Positions 48,514 through 59,618 of a DNA stretch of 64,000 nt are shown one piece after another. Source of the stretch: Gari tellinella (lineage: Eukaryota; Mollusca; Bivalvia; Cardiida; Psammobiidae). Below the pieces are notes generated by a model. That model searched no databases, was not told the origin of the DNA, and saw only the letters and a list, made by a program, of their open reading frames with translations. Location of the stretch: NCBI GenBank assembly GCA_922989275.2, contig OV277861.1, positions 28,922,479 through 28,986,478 on the forward strand, read 5' to 3'. Numbering within the stretch: position 1 is the stretch's first letter; the number at the start of each line of letters is the position of its first letter. Both the position numbers and the translations under genes were made by a program.

Positions 48514-49096
48514 AGCGAGTCTCTGAGATGTTAGAAAAATAACAGCGAATAATCAGGATCTACTCTGTGAACTCAATATATGATATATAGGTTTGGATCC
48601 TGACCAAATGTCATGTTACATGGTGTCTGATCTGGATCCAAACTGTGTCTAAATGCCAGAACAAGACAGCTGGTAATACAATCTAATTATGAATAAAAAA
48701 CATACAAAGCTCCCCCATATCCACAAATGAATTGTCCCGTTGAGCTTGCTAGAGGAGTTCTTTATCATTTAAAGGGTGTTTATCAATAGACTTTGAATAA
48801 TCTAACCATCAAGCTGAGGCTGTAAAACAGGGCAGACCCAGATGAGATGAGCAGCTGTGTTATTCAACATCCCATCAGGATCTAAACTTTTTTGGTAAAT
48901 AACATTTTCGAGGCCATCAGGTATCCAAGAACTGATACATCCCAGTAAATCAGATAAAATACGGCCAATCAAATTGGGTTGTCTGGTAAAAAAAAAAAAC
49001 TAAAAAAAAACCAGAAAAAAATATCCTGTAACTTAAAAAAATGTCACTGACGTAAGTGTCCTTTCTGATAATACCCTTTTTTCTATGGATTTGCTT
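48514..49096. other. No gene; decayed B-type cores and a poly(A)-rich tract
   Basis: Core remnants at about 48590-48655 and 48830-48895; A-rich run at 48988-49030. Confidence 0.5.
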
Positions 49097-49300
49097 TTAA
49101 CTCTTTGCATGCTAGTGGCTGAATCCTGATAATTTGTGCAAACAGTTTGGATCCTGATGAGACGCCGCGTTACTCATTAGGATCCAATCTGTTTGTTTCT
49201 CTGACCTTGCTTTGACAAAAAATTAAGAAAAACAATTCTTAAGAAAAGTAGCAGACAACATATTGTTGCAGACAACAATTTCACTAAGCACTCAAAAAGT
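49097..49300. repeat. Family B MITE
   Basis: TTAA at 49097-49100, end CTCTTTGCATGCTAGTGG, core shortened near GCGTTACTC. Confidence 0.8.
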
Positions 49301-49509
49301 CAAGTCTGTCTGATTCTTAAATACTTTTTATAAACTACATTGTCTTCTGCTTTAAAAACAGTTTCTGCTTATTTTTTTCTTCAAATCAAGTTTAAACCTC
49401 ATTTAAATAAAAAAATCCTAAATACATGTGTCAAAACAGTTTTGATCCTGATCAAACAACTTGTATTTTGTTGTCTCGATCATCAATACTGTGAAAGTTC
49501 AGATATTTC

Positions 49510-49737
49510 CATTCCTCCACTGAAAAAAAAGTTCCAATTTGTACAGTAACTGTTATAAGAAATAGACAGTTGGAGTATTAAATCTCACAACAATTACCCT
49601 AGTACATACATGTGGTAGCTTAAAGCAGGCTGAAAGTAAAGCAGAATGTGCATTAGGCACAATCTGCTTTACTTTCAACCTGCTTTAAGTGGTTATTTGT
49701 CTCAAAACTAGAAACAGGTTATGGAGTAAGGGTAAAC
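49510..49737. repeat. Family A MITE, left end lost
   Basis: Core at about 49616-49692; right side GGTTATGGAGTAAGGGTAA. Confidence 0.75.
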
Positions 49738-50304
49738 TCATATTGACGCATTCAGCAATATTCTCATACTGACTCATTTTGACGCACTTTAATCCACTAG
49801 CTTGTATTGAGATAAGCATTGATAATTGTTTATTGCTTATGGGTTAATGGGCTACCGGTAGTGGTTCAAAGCATTAAAATTGGTTAATGTATTCAACAGC
49901 TGATTTTGGCACAAATATGTCTATAAATTCCAAGAATTATTGGTAAACCATTTGCACTAGTAACATAAACCCAACAAAGTGGTATACACTGATCCAAAAC
50001 AGAGCTCTGGACTAGTTCAAACGATTAATAGGGCAGAACAGTGTGCAAGACCTAATATTACATTTACCATTGAACACATGAAACCCTGTGATGCATAAAA
50101 TTGAGGTCGGCCTTAAAATACTCCACTTTATTTTTGTGGAAAACACTTGTTTGACATAGTTTACTTCTTATATGGAAATTTTCAGAGAAGAGACAAATTA
50201 GCATTCTGTTTCACCACAATAAAATTGACCTCAGATAAACTTAAAAATTCAGATAAATCATAGGTATATTAGTGGCTGTGTGATGAATATAGGGCACTTG
50301 AGCG
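49738..50304. other. No gene recognised
   Basis: Unassigned AT-rich sequence upstream of the candidate promoter. Confidence 0.45.
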
Positions 50305-50680
50305 TCAGATTACGTAATCAGAGACATACTGAATTACACAGAAAATAGGGTTAAACCTGTGTAAATGGTGTGACGTAATGAGTCATTTTACACACAAAAC
50401 AAGTATTATTTTGTGTAATACACAAAAAGTAGGTCTATTTCTGTGTAATACACAAGAAAAAGGGGTAATGTTGTGTAAGTACACAAGAAAAGGAGCAAAA
50501 CTTGTGTAATACAAAAAACTGAGTAAAGTCTGTGTCATTACACAAGAATCTGTAAACAAACTGTGTATTTCAGTTTTGGTATATAAGCTAACATCTCTGT
50601 CATGCGGTGAAATCATTCCGATCGACAGTTTCAGATATATCAGATAAAAACAGAGAGCCACCCATTCACCACATTAAGGT
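50305..50680 (+). promoter_or_regulatory. Candidate host promoter with phased palindromes, TATA box and first-exon donor
   Basis: A bZIP-type palindrome ATTACGTAAT (about 50313) and an adjoining TGACGTAATGAGTCA (50371-50385, CRE-like plus AP-1-like) precede an array of TGTGTAATACACA-type sites. A TATATAAG box lies at 50580-50587. Transcription would start near 50610, and AAGGTAAGT at 50676-50684 is a good splice donor, giving a short non-coding first exon. Seen: the motifs and spacing. Inferred: promoter function. The downstream exons were not found. Confidence 0.5.
50411..50573 (+). repeat. Array of TGTGTAATACACA sites at 30-bp spacing
   Basis: Site starts are at about 50411, 50441, 50471, 50502, 50531 and 50561. 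The first three are full palindromes; the later ones are partial. The DNA between them is A-rich and differs from unit to unit. Confidence 0.85.
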
Positions 50681-50690
50681 AAGTTTGAGT

Positions 50691-53358
50691 TTATTTTTCA
50701 ACAATAGGAGTGTGGTCACTCAATCTTGTCATTACCTTGAACCATTACAAATAGATACAACTCTTAATATAATAGTGCCTTTCATACTGCCGCCTGGTGG
50801 GACTGTTCGTGTGCTGATTAGATTAATTGGCTAGTCAAGCGGACATGGTAGCTCGACAAGGCAGTAATTTATTTTCAAACAGGCAAGTTGTTAACTTGTG
50901 ACCCGTTAAAACTGACCAGACTGATAAGATGATGTCTGCTGTAGTAAGACTGTATAAAATTTACATTGATATATTTACAAGTATCAGAGATAACTTGTAC
51001 CAATAATAATGAATAATGCTAAAAAGGTAACGCGATCCTTTTCATCCTAGGTGTAACGTGACTAGCCTTTTGCAAATAGATTGGATCCAGATCAAACCTA
51101 GTATAAAGCAGTATCTGGTCTGATTCCAAACTGTTTAGCTCTTATATTCTTCTTGTTTTAGGTTTAAAAAAACCCATAAAAACTGCTTGGTTTGTTTTTG
51201 TTTGTTGGGCAGACTATATTTGAAGCAGACTGCAATTTAGCATGGTAAGGTCAAACATTGTTGTTTGACTCATTAGTAACAAACAGTGCAGACAATGAGC
51301 AAATTGCTTTATAAGTTATCTGAACAGAGTCAGCACTGTTTTTCTATACCCCAAATGCTTTTATTCAAAGGTACTTTTTAAAAAAATTTGAGATGTAACC
51401 ATTTCTCTTGTAGTGGTTATCAAAATTTGTGATAATTGTTTAATTTTGTTACAGACAGAAGGTATCTGAAGATGTATGTGTAATTGTGTCTATCAAAGGC
51501 GTCACTAAGTTGAGCTAAGGTTAAAACGTCTTGACATTCAAGATCTTAACCCTTTCACTGACATAACCTAGTTCAATGGTGATTTTCAAATAGACTGGGT
51601 TCTGATCAGAATTCGAGTAACACTGCGTCTGCATCCAAACTGTTTGACACTCATTACCATATAACTTGTGTCAATTGTAACTAAATTTGATTTTTAAGAG
51701 ATAAAAGCAGATGACAATTTTTAAAGGATATAACTTCATGAAAGTAAAGAGGTAATGATTGAGTGCGAATGAATTGAATTGAGTAATGAATGACTAAGTG
51801 TGTTGCCTCCCAAGCTTTGCTAGTTAATAAAGTGATGTCTGCTCAATTTATCAGCATCTGATTTTAAGAAATTTCAGTTTTGATTTAAGTGAATGTCAGT
51901 TTAAAAAAATCAAATGTTGGTGTACCCCCTAAGATTTAATAACTTTTTTAAATAACATTTATTAATTTTGATTGATCAAAACACTATATGACATCATGAG
52001 GAAGATTCAATGTATTGCTGATAGTAATATCTAGGTACCAAAAATGTTCATTATAGAGATATTGTAATGAAAGGTTGACCATATGGTGCGTATATTTCAT
52101 CTCTGTCGACATTTAATTACATCTACGTTTGGCTAATTGACAGGGGTGAAAATAAACACAACATATAATTTAACAAAGCAATTACTGTACTATCTAGAGA
52201 TGACAGCCTGAACAAGAGATAACATACCTTTAGCTAGCAGTGTTTGCTCCTGCATACTCATCGTGTAAAACAGTATTTTAACATCGCATACATTTGATTT
52301 CATAATATAAATATACACTGCCTACGAATACGTTCATTTAACCTCAGAAATGTGAAATTCAACCTCCAGTTCTTTTTCTACATATTTCGGCACTGATCAG
52401 GAGCATACCCTTTAGACGACCACATAGTTAAGCTATTACCCTATATCAGTCTCCTGTCCAATACATTGTAAGCCCCATCATCACAACTGTAATTACGTGT
52501 GTCCTGTTTCAAACAGCATTAAATATTGCCATTAGATACACGTCAAAGTGATAGAAGTGATAACTGATTAGAACCAATTAGAGTGCCACCTGGTCTGCTT
52601 TGATATATTGTTTTGTGGGTAAATATCTGAACATGTGAACCAATTCTTACAGCTGTGTGAAAACACTAGTCTCTTGATTTCATCACTTTTTGTAAAAATC
52701 TATTAAACGGTTTCCGCTTCTTTTTACCTTTTGCTGTAATCAATCTTTATTAAGAATATATAGCAAACTCGTTTAACTATATGCAAACATATTTACACTG
52801 AAACTTCTCTATATGGATAAGACAAAATTGGATAAGACGGATTAATGTTCAAGGTCCCTAGGATTTCGTTTTAAATGAGCTTTACTGTATATTTTCCATT
52901 TAACCCTTATTACACCAAACATGATGTCTGCTCCTCATGTTTCGTGTACTTAATTTCTTTCATCAACTATGGTTGAGACATCGATGTGTCAAAAATGATT
53001 AACATGCTTTACCATTCAGTGAAATATAATATCAGACATTGCTTTTTCGATAGCTATTTGTATACATTAATCACCAAAGTACTCGCAGTACTGTTGTGAT
53101 GATACGGTATATTTAGTAACTTGGCTACTCAGCGTTAGGAACGTGTTCACTAGCAATAATGATGGAAACAGTATTTACAGATACAGTAAGAAAATCCTAA
53201 TAAGGTTGTAGATTCTCTCCAGAGTTTATAGCACACATCATTTAACATATTTGCATTTCAAAGATGCAAGTCGGTTAAATTTACTATTTGGAATTAATAG
53301 CATAAGATCGAATGCATTTTACACCATAGCAAGCATAATCATATCATATAGTAAATAT
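50691..53358. other. No coding exon recognised; a few decayed MITEs
   Basis: A B-type core at about 51069-51142, a B-like element at 51546-51755 (TTAACCCTTTCACTG) and a C-like fragment near 51285-51340. I could not identify exons that would belong to the promoter at 50.6 kb. Confidence 0.5.
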
Positions 53359-53697
53359 ATACTGTGCTTCCTCTCTACAACAACATCCATTGGGAGACAA
53401 TTATTGTGTGTGTTGTTCGGAGGGAGTTTATAGAGAGGGGGGGAAGTAATACCCTAAGAGATCTGCGTTAGACTTAGCTTACATTTGCAAACTGTTTGTC
53501 ACTCGTCTGTATGTTTTTTCTGTTAAAAATAACCAATACCTAATTTGGAGAAAAACAGCAGACGATAATTTCAAGCAGACGATATTGCAGTCGAGATAGC
53601 GTTAGATACAATTGCCTTGTTTGGGGAACACCCGCAAGTAGTGTTGTAAGGAGGGACTCGTTGTTCGGAGAATGTTGTAAGGAGGGAGTACTGTATG
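53359..53697. mobile_element. Family G MITE, second copy, rearranged
   Basis: The left is CTGTGCTTCCTCTCTACAAC and the right GTTGTAAGGAGGGAGTACTG. The interior has B-type words (CAAACTGTTTG, CAGACGATA). The G-type ends recur internally, suggesting nesting. Confidence 0.65.
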
Positions 53698-53865
53698 CGT
53701 TTACCTTGGTTTCTGTGTTGATATTAAAATGTAATGAATCAAGTTTTCATAATACCATGTATACCGAGTTTTAAATAGATGGTCAATGTAAATAGGAATA
53801 AATACGAAAAAGACTCAAGCAGGAAACGTAACACAAACAATACACCCACCTCTCAAGCAGAACAC

Positions 53866-53887
53866 ACACACACATAGTCATACCATA

Positions 53888-53920
<33 letters not shown>

Positions 53921-53952
53921 CACACACACGCACGCACGCACGCACGCACTCA
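53866..53952. repeat. (CA)n/(CACG)n microsatellite
   Basis: Uninterrupted CACACA and then GCAC repeats. Confidence 0.95.
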
Positions 53953-54284
53953 CTCAATACCATTGACTTATTCCAAGTCATATAGTCTCAACCTTTTCAA
54001 CTTATTTAACATTTTAATTTGAGTGGCAAACAGTTTGCCCGGTGTCTGATCTGGTTCCATACTGTTTGTAGTGAACATAAAGACTGTAATAGCATAAAGC
54101 CATTTTTTTAGAAAGAATAACTTCCTTTTAATGTGTCAGATTTACTCTATAAAATAGAGAATACGATATTATTTCCTATTTAAATGCAGCCGAAACGCAA
54201 ACGCTAAAAATAACATGTAGAAAATTGCATTTTTGTTTAGAAATTCTTATCAATTTCCATGCTGGCCAACACTCCAGCTGTTCA
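53953..54284. other. No gene; decayed B-type core at about 54024-54070
   Basis: GTGGCAAACAGTTTG and ATACTGTTTG with the centre shortened. Confidence 0.5.
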
Positions 54285-54665
54285 AGGTAGAGACCCGGAC
54301 CTGCCCCGCATGTGCCGGTAAAGCTTCGGCATTCCACGGCAATGCCCCGGATAAGCCGGTTCTGGTTATCTGTCCCGGTGACTCCCGGTTGTATTAAACA
54401 TTGTAAAGCACCCAGGACTGTTTGCCGGTGCGAATCAGATAAAAAAAGGTTCATCCCGGATCCTCCCGGTCGCCTCCCGGTGCCGCAACGGTTGGACTCC
54501 CGGTCGCCTCCCGGTGCCGCAACGGTTGGACTCCCGGTCGCCTCCCGGTGCCACAACGGTTGGACTCCCGGTGACTGCCGGTCCGCTCAACCACGGTGCC
54601 GCAAAGGTTGGACTCCCGGTGATTGCCGGTCCGCTCAACCACGGTGTCGCAACGGTTGGACTCCC
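54285..54665. repeat. GC-rich tandem repeats, 34-bp and 48-bp units
   Basis: Three 34-bp units (TCCCGGTCGCCTCCCGGTG...) and two 48-bp units, each ending in GGTTGGAC, follow a CCGG-rich lead-in. GC content is far above the neighbours. Frames on both strands (54176-54556, 54312-54671) are repeat by-products. Confidence 0.85.
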
Positions 54666-55572
54666 AAATAATTTGTTTTCAGTAGTTGTTTTTTCGTACA
54701 GTTCAAGAATAAATAATTTAAAACAAACTGTTAATCCAAAAACATGATTGGTGTATTGTTTTATGTATAATTTATATCAAACGTTTTACAAACAAATAAT
54801 TTGTTTTCATTAGTGTTTTTTTTTTCGTACAGTTCAAGAATAAATAATTTAAACAAACTGTTAATCCAAAAAACATGATTGGTGTATTGTTTTATGTATA
54901 ATTTATATCAAACGTTTTACAAACAAACAATTTGTTTTCAGTAGTGTTTTTGTTTCGTACAGTTCAAGAATAAATAATTTAAACAAACTGTTAATCCAAA
55001 AATATGATTGGAGTATTGTTTTATGTATAATTTATATCAAACGTTTTACAAACAAATGATTTGTTTTCAGTAGTGTTTTTTTTCGAACAGTTCAAGAATA
55101 AATAATTTAAACAAACTGTTAATCCAAAAACATGATAGGTGTATTGTTTCATGTATAATTTATATCAAACGTTTTACAAACAAATAATTTGTTTTCATTA
55201 GTGGTTTTTGTTTCGTACAGTTCAAGAATAAATAATTTAAACAAACTGTTAATTCAAAAATATGATTGGAGTATTGTTTTATGTATAATTTATATCAAAC
55301 GTTTTACAAACAAATGTTTTGTTTTCAGTAGTGGTTTTTTTTCGTACAGTTCAAGAATAAATAATTTAAACAAACTGTTAATCCAAAAAAAACATGATTG
55401 GTGTATTGTTTTATGTATAATTTATATCAAACGTTTTACAAACAAACAATTAGTTTTCAGTAGTGGTTTTTTCCCGTACAGTTTAAGAATAAATAGTTTA
55501 AACAAACTGTTAATTCAAAAATATGATTGGAGTATTGTTTTATGTATAATTTATATCAAACATTTTACAAAC
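54666..55572. repeat. Satellite of 128-132-bp units, seven copies
   Basis: Unit starts (AAATAATTTGTTTTC variants) at 54666, 54794, 54925, 55054, 55182, 55312 and 55444. Two unit variants (CATGATTGGTG and TATGATTGGAG) are partly alternating. The array lies directly upstream of the polymerase exon, within its presumed intron. Confidence 0.92.
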
Positions 55573-55634
55573 AAATAAATGACTTGTATGTATTCATGCA
55601 GTAAAGGATTATACAATATCTAATTTATTTTCAG

Positions 55635-56325
55635 CTTTTGGAGAAAGTTTGGACAACGGGCGAATTTGTGCCAAACAAAGTACATTCATCAATCAGAGGC
55701 AGATGAGTTCTTCAAACTTTTGACAGACACTACAAAACAAGTCAAGAATTTCCAAATCATAACAGATGATATCATGCACTTGGAATGGGAACATAACACA
55801 GGGTTTGTTCCAGATGATTCAAAAACTAACATTTTTCTAGCATCCTTTACTACTACTTATGCCAGATTACGTCTTTATGATATGCTAGAAAAAATTGGCG
55901 ACAGAGTGCTTTACATGGATACAGATAGTTGTATATATGTGTCAAAACCCAGGTGTTATGAGCCAGAGTTAGGTGATTATTTAGGACAACTAACAAATGA
56001 ATTGAAACAAGGTGAATATATAACTCAATTTGTGACAGCAGGTGCCAAGAACTACGCTTATTTGACCAATACAGACAGACATCTGTGTAAAGTACGCGGC
56101 TTTACTTTAAACTATGCTAACAGCCAACTGATTAACTTTCAAGTGGTCAAAGATCTAGTGACGACCAATCACAACCACAGTGTGATGACTAGAAATAATT
56201 CTAAAATATGCAGGGACAAACGGAAAAGAAAACTATACAACAGAACTGAACACAAAACCTACAGAATGGTGTTCACTAAAAGAGTGATACAACATGATTT
56301 GACAACACTCCCGTATGGTTATTAA
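55635..56325 (+). CDS. Protein-primed DNA polymerase B, terminal exon
   Basis: This is the C-terminal part of the Polinton replicative polymerase, which copies the element from protein-primed ends. Reading from 55636 gives FWRKFGQR, the conserved palm segment that follows the NS of motif B. It is preceded by TTTTCAG, a 3' splice site that would split the serine codon. YMDTDS (55912-55929) is motif C with the two metal-binding aspartates. GAKNYAY (about 56041-56061) matches the conserved Lys/Tyr motif. The frame ends at 56325 about 130 residues after motif C. The N-terminal exonuclease and most of the palm are not in this window. The upstream intron holds the 128-132-bp satellite; the missing exons are either further upstream or lost. 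The first in-frame ATG is internal, so 55635 is used as the exon start. Confidence 0.88.
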
Positions 56326-57235
56326 CCTTGCAAAGGCCTTACAAACCTTAGTTGCATATTTTTTTAAATCTATGTAGATGTCTAAAATATACCCTCAGTT
56401 TGTAAAATATCATTGTATGTTATCAAACAGTATAAGGGTGTATATATACAAATGTAATAGTTGCTACAAGGATCATGTCAGGTCTTTACAGGGTTAATCA
56501 GGTGTTAAATGTCAGATGTGTATCACAGTCTTCATATCCTGGTCTGGTAATAGATGTCTTTTTTAATAACATCCTTTTGTCAAACACAAGTTAACCTTTT
56601 ACTCCATAGATACTCATTATTTTACTTCATTTAATTTATTCCATCACTGAAGAAAATAGTTTATACAGGTATATAACCAAGAGAATGTTTTGGATAGGGT
56701 AGTAGATTGTGACTTAAAGCAAATTGAGTATAAAGCAGCTTTACTTTCAACTTGCTTATAGTGCTCAGTATCCTCCAAAACTAAACGATAAACACAGTCT
56801 ATGGAGTAAATGGTAAAACCAATATAGATAAGAGTTTACATAGTGCTGTACAATACTATTCTTATGCAATTCAAATGAACTCTTTCACTACCAAATTTAA
56901 AGAGTGTATTTTTGCTCTATAACTGTCACCTTGTTTTCAATGTCAAACGTTCAGGCATTGTGATTGAGTATATGTATTCATAGGAGTGATATAAAGTTTG
57001 GATCCTGGTGGAAGTTGGCTTAAGGTTGAGTCTCATCTGGATCCAAACCTTTTGCTCAACAGATTTATTTGTGTTAAGGAGTGAAAAGGGTTAATATGAG
57101 ACATAGTTAATTCTTAAGCGTTTGTATGCTGAACATTAATAATGAATAAAAACAAAGTGAAAAGTGATATTTACAATGTTTTATTTTACAATATGTACAA
57201 AAACAACAATAACAGAAAAACAATAAAAAAAAATA
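56326..57235. repeat. Spacer between converging Polinton genes with two MITEs
   Basis: A family A-like copy lies at about 56590-56817 (core shortened) and a family B-like copy at about 56876-57093 (GTTTGGATCCTGG ... CTGGATCCAAACC). They inserted after the Polinton arrived. Confidence 0.65.
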
Positions 57236-57862
57236 TTAATATTTGAGCCATTGTATTTTGTGTTTTGTTTTTTTCTCCTTCTCTCCTGGAAGCCCCTGCG
57301 ATGCTATTCCTCTGATGAACATATGTTGCCCGCCAGTCAAATATTTAGGGGTTGATTTAAGGTTAGGGTTCCCAGGTAATGTCTGGATTTGCTCTGCTGG
57401 TGATCGTCTATTTGCTATTAAACTGGATGGTATGTGTATCTCTCTCGTAGCATCATAAAACTGTCGGTAGCCTTCCGGTGCAAATTTGCTCAAAGGTGAT
57501 ACGGCGTGTTTAATTAAGTCAATAATGTGAGAATTTGGGAGAAGTGTTCCTTTATAGATAAGATTACCCTTGTCATTCCATGAGATAATGGGTTTATGCC
57601 CAGTTAAGAGTTTATATAATCCAACTGCTCTTTTGTAGTTTTGTTTAGGCACACTATATTCAAGCATGGATAGCATCAGGTCGACATTGTCTGCTGCATG
57701 GGATGTCTGTTGAGGCAGATCATAGTCAAGTGGTTGTTGTTGTTGTTCTAATTGGTCTGTCTGTGTTTGTGACTGTCCACTGTCTGCACATTCTTTAGGT
57801 AATGCAGTAGAGACCAATTGATCATAACGTCTTTTGGGTATAAGAATTAATTCTCTACTCAT
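57236..57862 (-). CDS. Polinton protein of unknown function, 208 aa
   Basis: Last gene of the minus-strand block, starting 2 nt after the stop of the preceding frame. The N-terminus (SRELILIPKRRYDQL) is followed by a glutamine-rich linker (about residues 29-45). A folded part at about 55-150 contains YSVPKQNYKRAVGLYKLL and WNDKGNLIYKGTLLPNSHI, and a basic tail ends KHKIQWLKY. No membrane segment or enzyme motif is visible. Proteins with this pattern accompany Polintons in other animals as far as I recall, but I know no function. A structural or DNA-associated role is possible from the company it keeps. Confidence 0.75.
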   Translation of the reverse strand: MSRELILIPKRRYDQLVSTALPKECADSGQSQTQTDQLEQQQQPLDYDLPQQTSHAADNVDLMLSMLEYSVPKQNYKRAVGLYKLLTGHKPIISWNDKGNLIYKGTLLPNSHIIDLIKHAVSPLSKFAPEGYRQFYDATREIHIPSSLIANRRSPAEQIQTLPGNPNLKSTPKYLTGGQHMFIRGIASQGLPGEKEKKTKHKIQWLKY

Positions 57863-57864
57863 AT

Positions 57865-58209
57865 TCAGAAGATTGGAATAATATGTTTTAACAATAAAAC
57901 CAGTGCTTGTCTGTGTTGCACAAGTTTCAAGCGTTTTTGTTTGATACTGTTACGACGGCTGGACATGAATTGAATGAATGGTTCATGTGGTGCCAAACTC
58001 TTTATACTTTGATCAGACAAGGGTAATTTATCATGTAGAAAGTTAAGACACAGTGTGCACAAAATTATAATTTGTCTGTGACTACTGGATTCAATAATAA
58101 TTTCATACTGTTTTTTATCACAATATACCAAAAACTGTAAATAAGGCAAATTTTCCTTTAACACTTTATCCATGATATATGTACCAGTAACAATGAATAA
58201 ATGACTCAT
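57865..58209 (-). CDS. Small Polinton protein, 114 aa, unknown function
   Basis: It sits between the ATPase stop (20 nt upstream) and the 208-aa frame (2 nt downstream), in the same direction, so it is likely expressed with them. The start is ATG at 58209. The N-terminal half is hydrophobic and the C-terminal half basic (RRNSIKQKRLKLVQHRQ, about residues 85-101), ending in hydrophobic residues. I do not recognise the family. Packing and direction make it a probable gene rather than a chance frame. Confidence 0.6.
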   Translation of the reverse strand: MSHLFIVTGTYIMDKVLKENLPYLQFLVYCDKKQYEIIIESSSHRQIIILCTLCLNFLHDKLPLSDQSIKSLAPHEPFIQFMSSRRNSIKQKRLKLVQHRQALVLLLKHIIPIF

Positions 58210-58229
58210 TCATGCATTTGCAAGTCTAT

Positions 58230-58916
58230 TTATTTACTACCAACAGGTAAAAATACTCGCATAGTTTCCCCAGGAAAAATATCAGTTCTTAGCCTATATT
58301 GAGAATTTGTATGTGGTGAAATGTCAATGAGTACATACCCGTAGGGGTTAGAAGTGCATTTTTCATACACACTTTTGAAATAATTTACATTTCCAAAAAA
58401 CACTTGTGATCCAAAGGTAATTATTTGACGCATATCGCGCATATTATTAAATAAAATGTAATAATGTACTTGCAGACTTAAGGTTTTGGAGTATTTTCCT
58501 GGAGGATAAAGAGACTGTGCAAGATAAATGATAGATAAAGATCTATGATGTGATAACACAGAAAATAAATGAACTGCTTCTTGTGATTGAGATAAGGGCA
58601 TCATTAAGTCATCACAAATTAGTAATGTATGGTCGCTGCCTTCTGTCCATTCTTCAATAAGTTCACGAGTGGGCAATCCTTGAAAAAATATAATGCCTGT
58701 CACAATTTGCTTAATCTTATCAAATGTTTTCTGGTATTCACTGTAGCAGTATATTATTTTCTTAGGAGGTATAGAAAACATACCAGCTGCATTTTCTAAT
58801 ATTCGTTTAGTGAAGGTAGTTTTGCCAGATTGACTGGGACCACTACAAAGAATCACAGAAGGGCTTGAAAACTTCAACACACTTTCATGTTTCCACCAAC
58901 ATGTGGTATCCTCCAT
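58230..58916 (-). CDS. Polinton DNA-packaging ATPase (FtsK/HerA, A32-like)
   Basis: Predicted to pump element DNA into the capsid, as related ATPases do in viruses with double jelly-roll capsids. Walker A is GPSQSGKT (residues 26-33). Walker B is LLICDD (98-103). The downstream segment HHRSLSIIYLAQSLYPPGK (123-141) fits the conserved Gln-containing motif of this family. At 228 residues it has the expected size and no break. The ATG at 58916 has A at -3 and G at +4. It follows the protease after a 231-nt spacer, the largest gap in this block, so it may have its own promoter there. Confidence 0.93.
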   Translation of the reverse strand: MEDTTCWWKHESVLKFSSPSVILCSGPSQSGKTTFTKRILENAAGMFSIPPKKIIYCYSEYQKTFDKIKQIVTGIIFFQGLPTRELIEEWTEGSDHTLLICDDLMMPLSQSQEAVHLFSVLSHHRSLSIIYLAQSLYPPGKYSKTLSLQVHYYILFNNMRDMRQIITFGSQVFFGNVNYFKSVYEKCTSNPYGYVLIDISPHTNSQYRLRTDIFPGETMRVFLPVGSK

Positions 58917-59147
58917 TTTGTATTTTAGTTAAAATAAACTTGCAAAATTAAAGTGAACAGTACAAGAGTTTTAAGACAATTAAACTGTATGTATTTGTAC
59001 ATGTAATTTATAGGTATGAGACTTATTAAGACACAAAGTAGATGTAAACAGATATACACATACATTTATAGATAGAACACACATAGGAATTAAACCTAAA
59101 AGCAAGAATAACATATTTAGTATCACTTTATTTACAAAATATACAAT
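58917..59147 (-). other. Spacer between protease and ATPase genes
   Basis: 231 bp, AT-rich, without a frame of note. It is the only gap over 25 nt between the integrase start and the 208-aa frame, and a possible second promoter region. No TATA box stands out. Confidence 0.45.
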
Positions 59148-59618
59148 TTACAATATACAATTGGAAAATTGTTGAATTACAAAACCATACACATGATCAT
59201 CATTCCATTGTTTATTGGATGTAAAATAGGATTGAATTTCGGACATAGTATACTTGAACAGTTTCATAATTAAAAAATAGATGACATAATATCCACACAC
59301 TTGGGAATAAGAAGATTGCAATTTGGTTGTATTATATTTTACATCAGCAGCATTGTCATGTATAAACTTGTCAAACTGTGTATTGTACATCTTGGGTGAT
59401 TTTCCAAAGCTGTCATAAAATTCTGCATAGGAAGCAGTTTCAAAACAAAATAAAACCCAATGTATCCCTTCACCAGTAGCTACATCTGTATTTACAATAA
59501 AAGCACTGGGATACTTGGTCACAGTTTTGGGTAAAGTGTCTCTGGTGTAAATTCCTTGCACCATATCTTTCAATATGGGTACCCTATTAATCACACATAA
59601 CAGCTGTTCAGTGTTCAT
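59148..59618 (-). CDS. Adenain-like cysteine protease
   Basis: A Ulp1/adenain-type protease that in related viruses matures capsid proteins. At 156 residues it is complete. The catalytic set is visible: H53 in GIHWVLF, D69 in EFYDSFG, Q101 in KLQSSYSQ and C108 in QVCGYYV. Spacing fits adenovirus protease. Its ATG (59616-59618) overlaps the TGA of the major capsid gene (59615-59617) as ATGA, which suggests coupled translation. The lysine-rich protein two genes upstream and the capsid proteins are plausible substrates. Confidence 0.93.
   Translation of the reverse strand: MNTEQLLCVINRVPILKDMVQGIYTRDTLPKTVTKYPSAFIVNTDVATGEGIHWVLFCFETASYAEFYDSFGKSPKMYNTQFDKFIHDNAADVKYNTTKLQSSYSQVCGYYVIYFLIMKLFKYTMSEIQSYFTSNKQWNDDHVYGFVIQQFSNCIL

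Noticed and set aside
54176..54671. Frames of 119-126 codons on both strands
   Set aside because: Both are carried by the GC-rich 34- and 48-bp repeats, so long open frames arise from periodicity.
55189..55578. 129-codon frame with a repeated peptide
   Set aside because: It is a translation of the 128-132-bp satellite.
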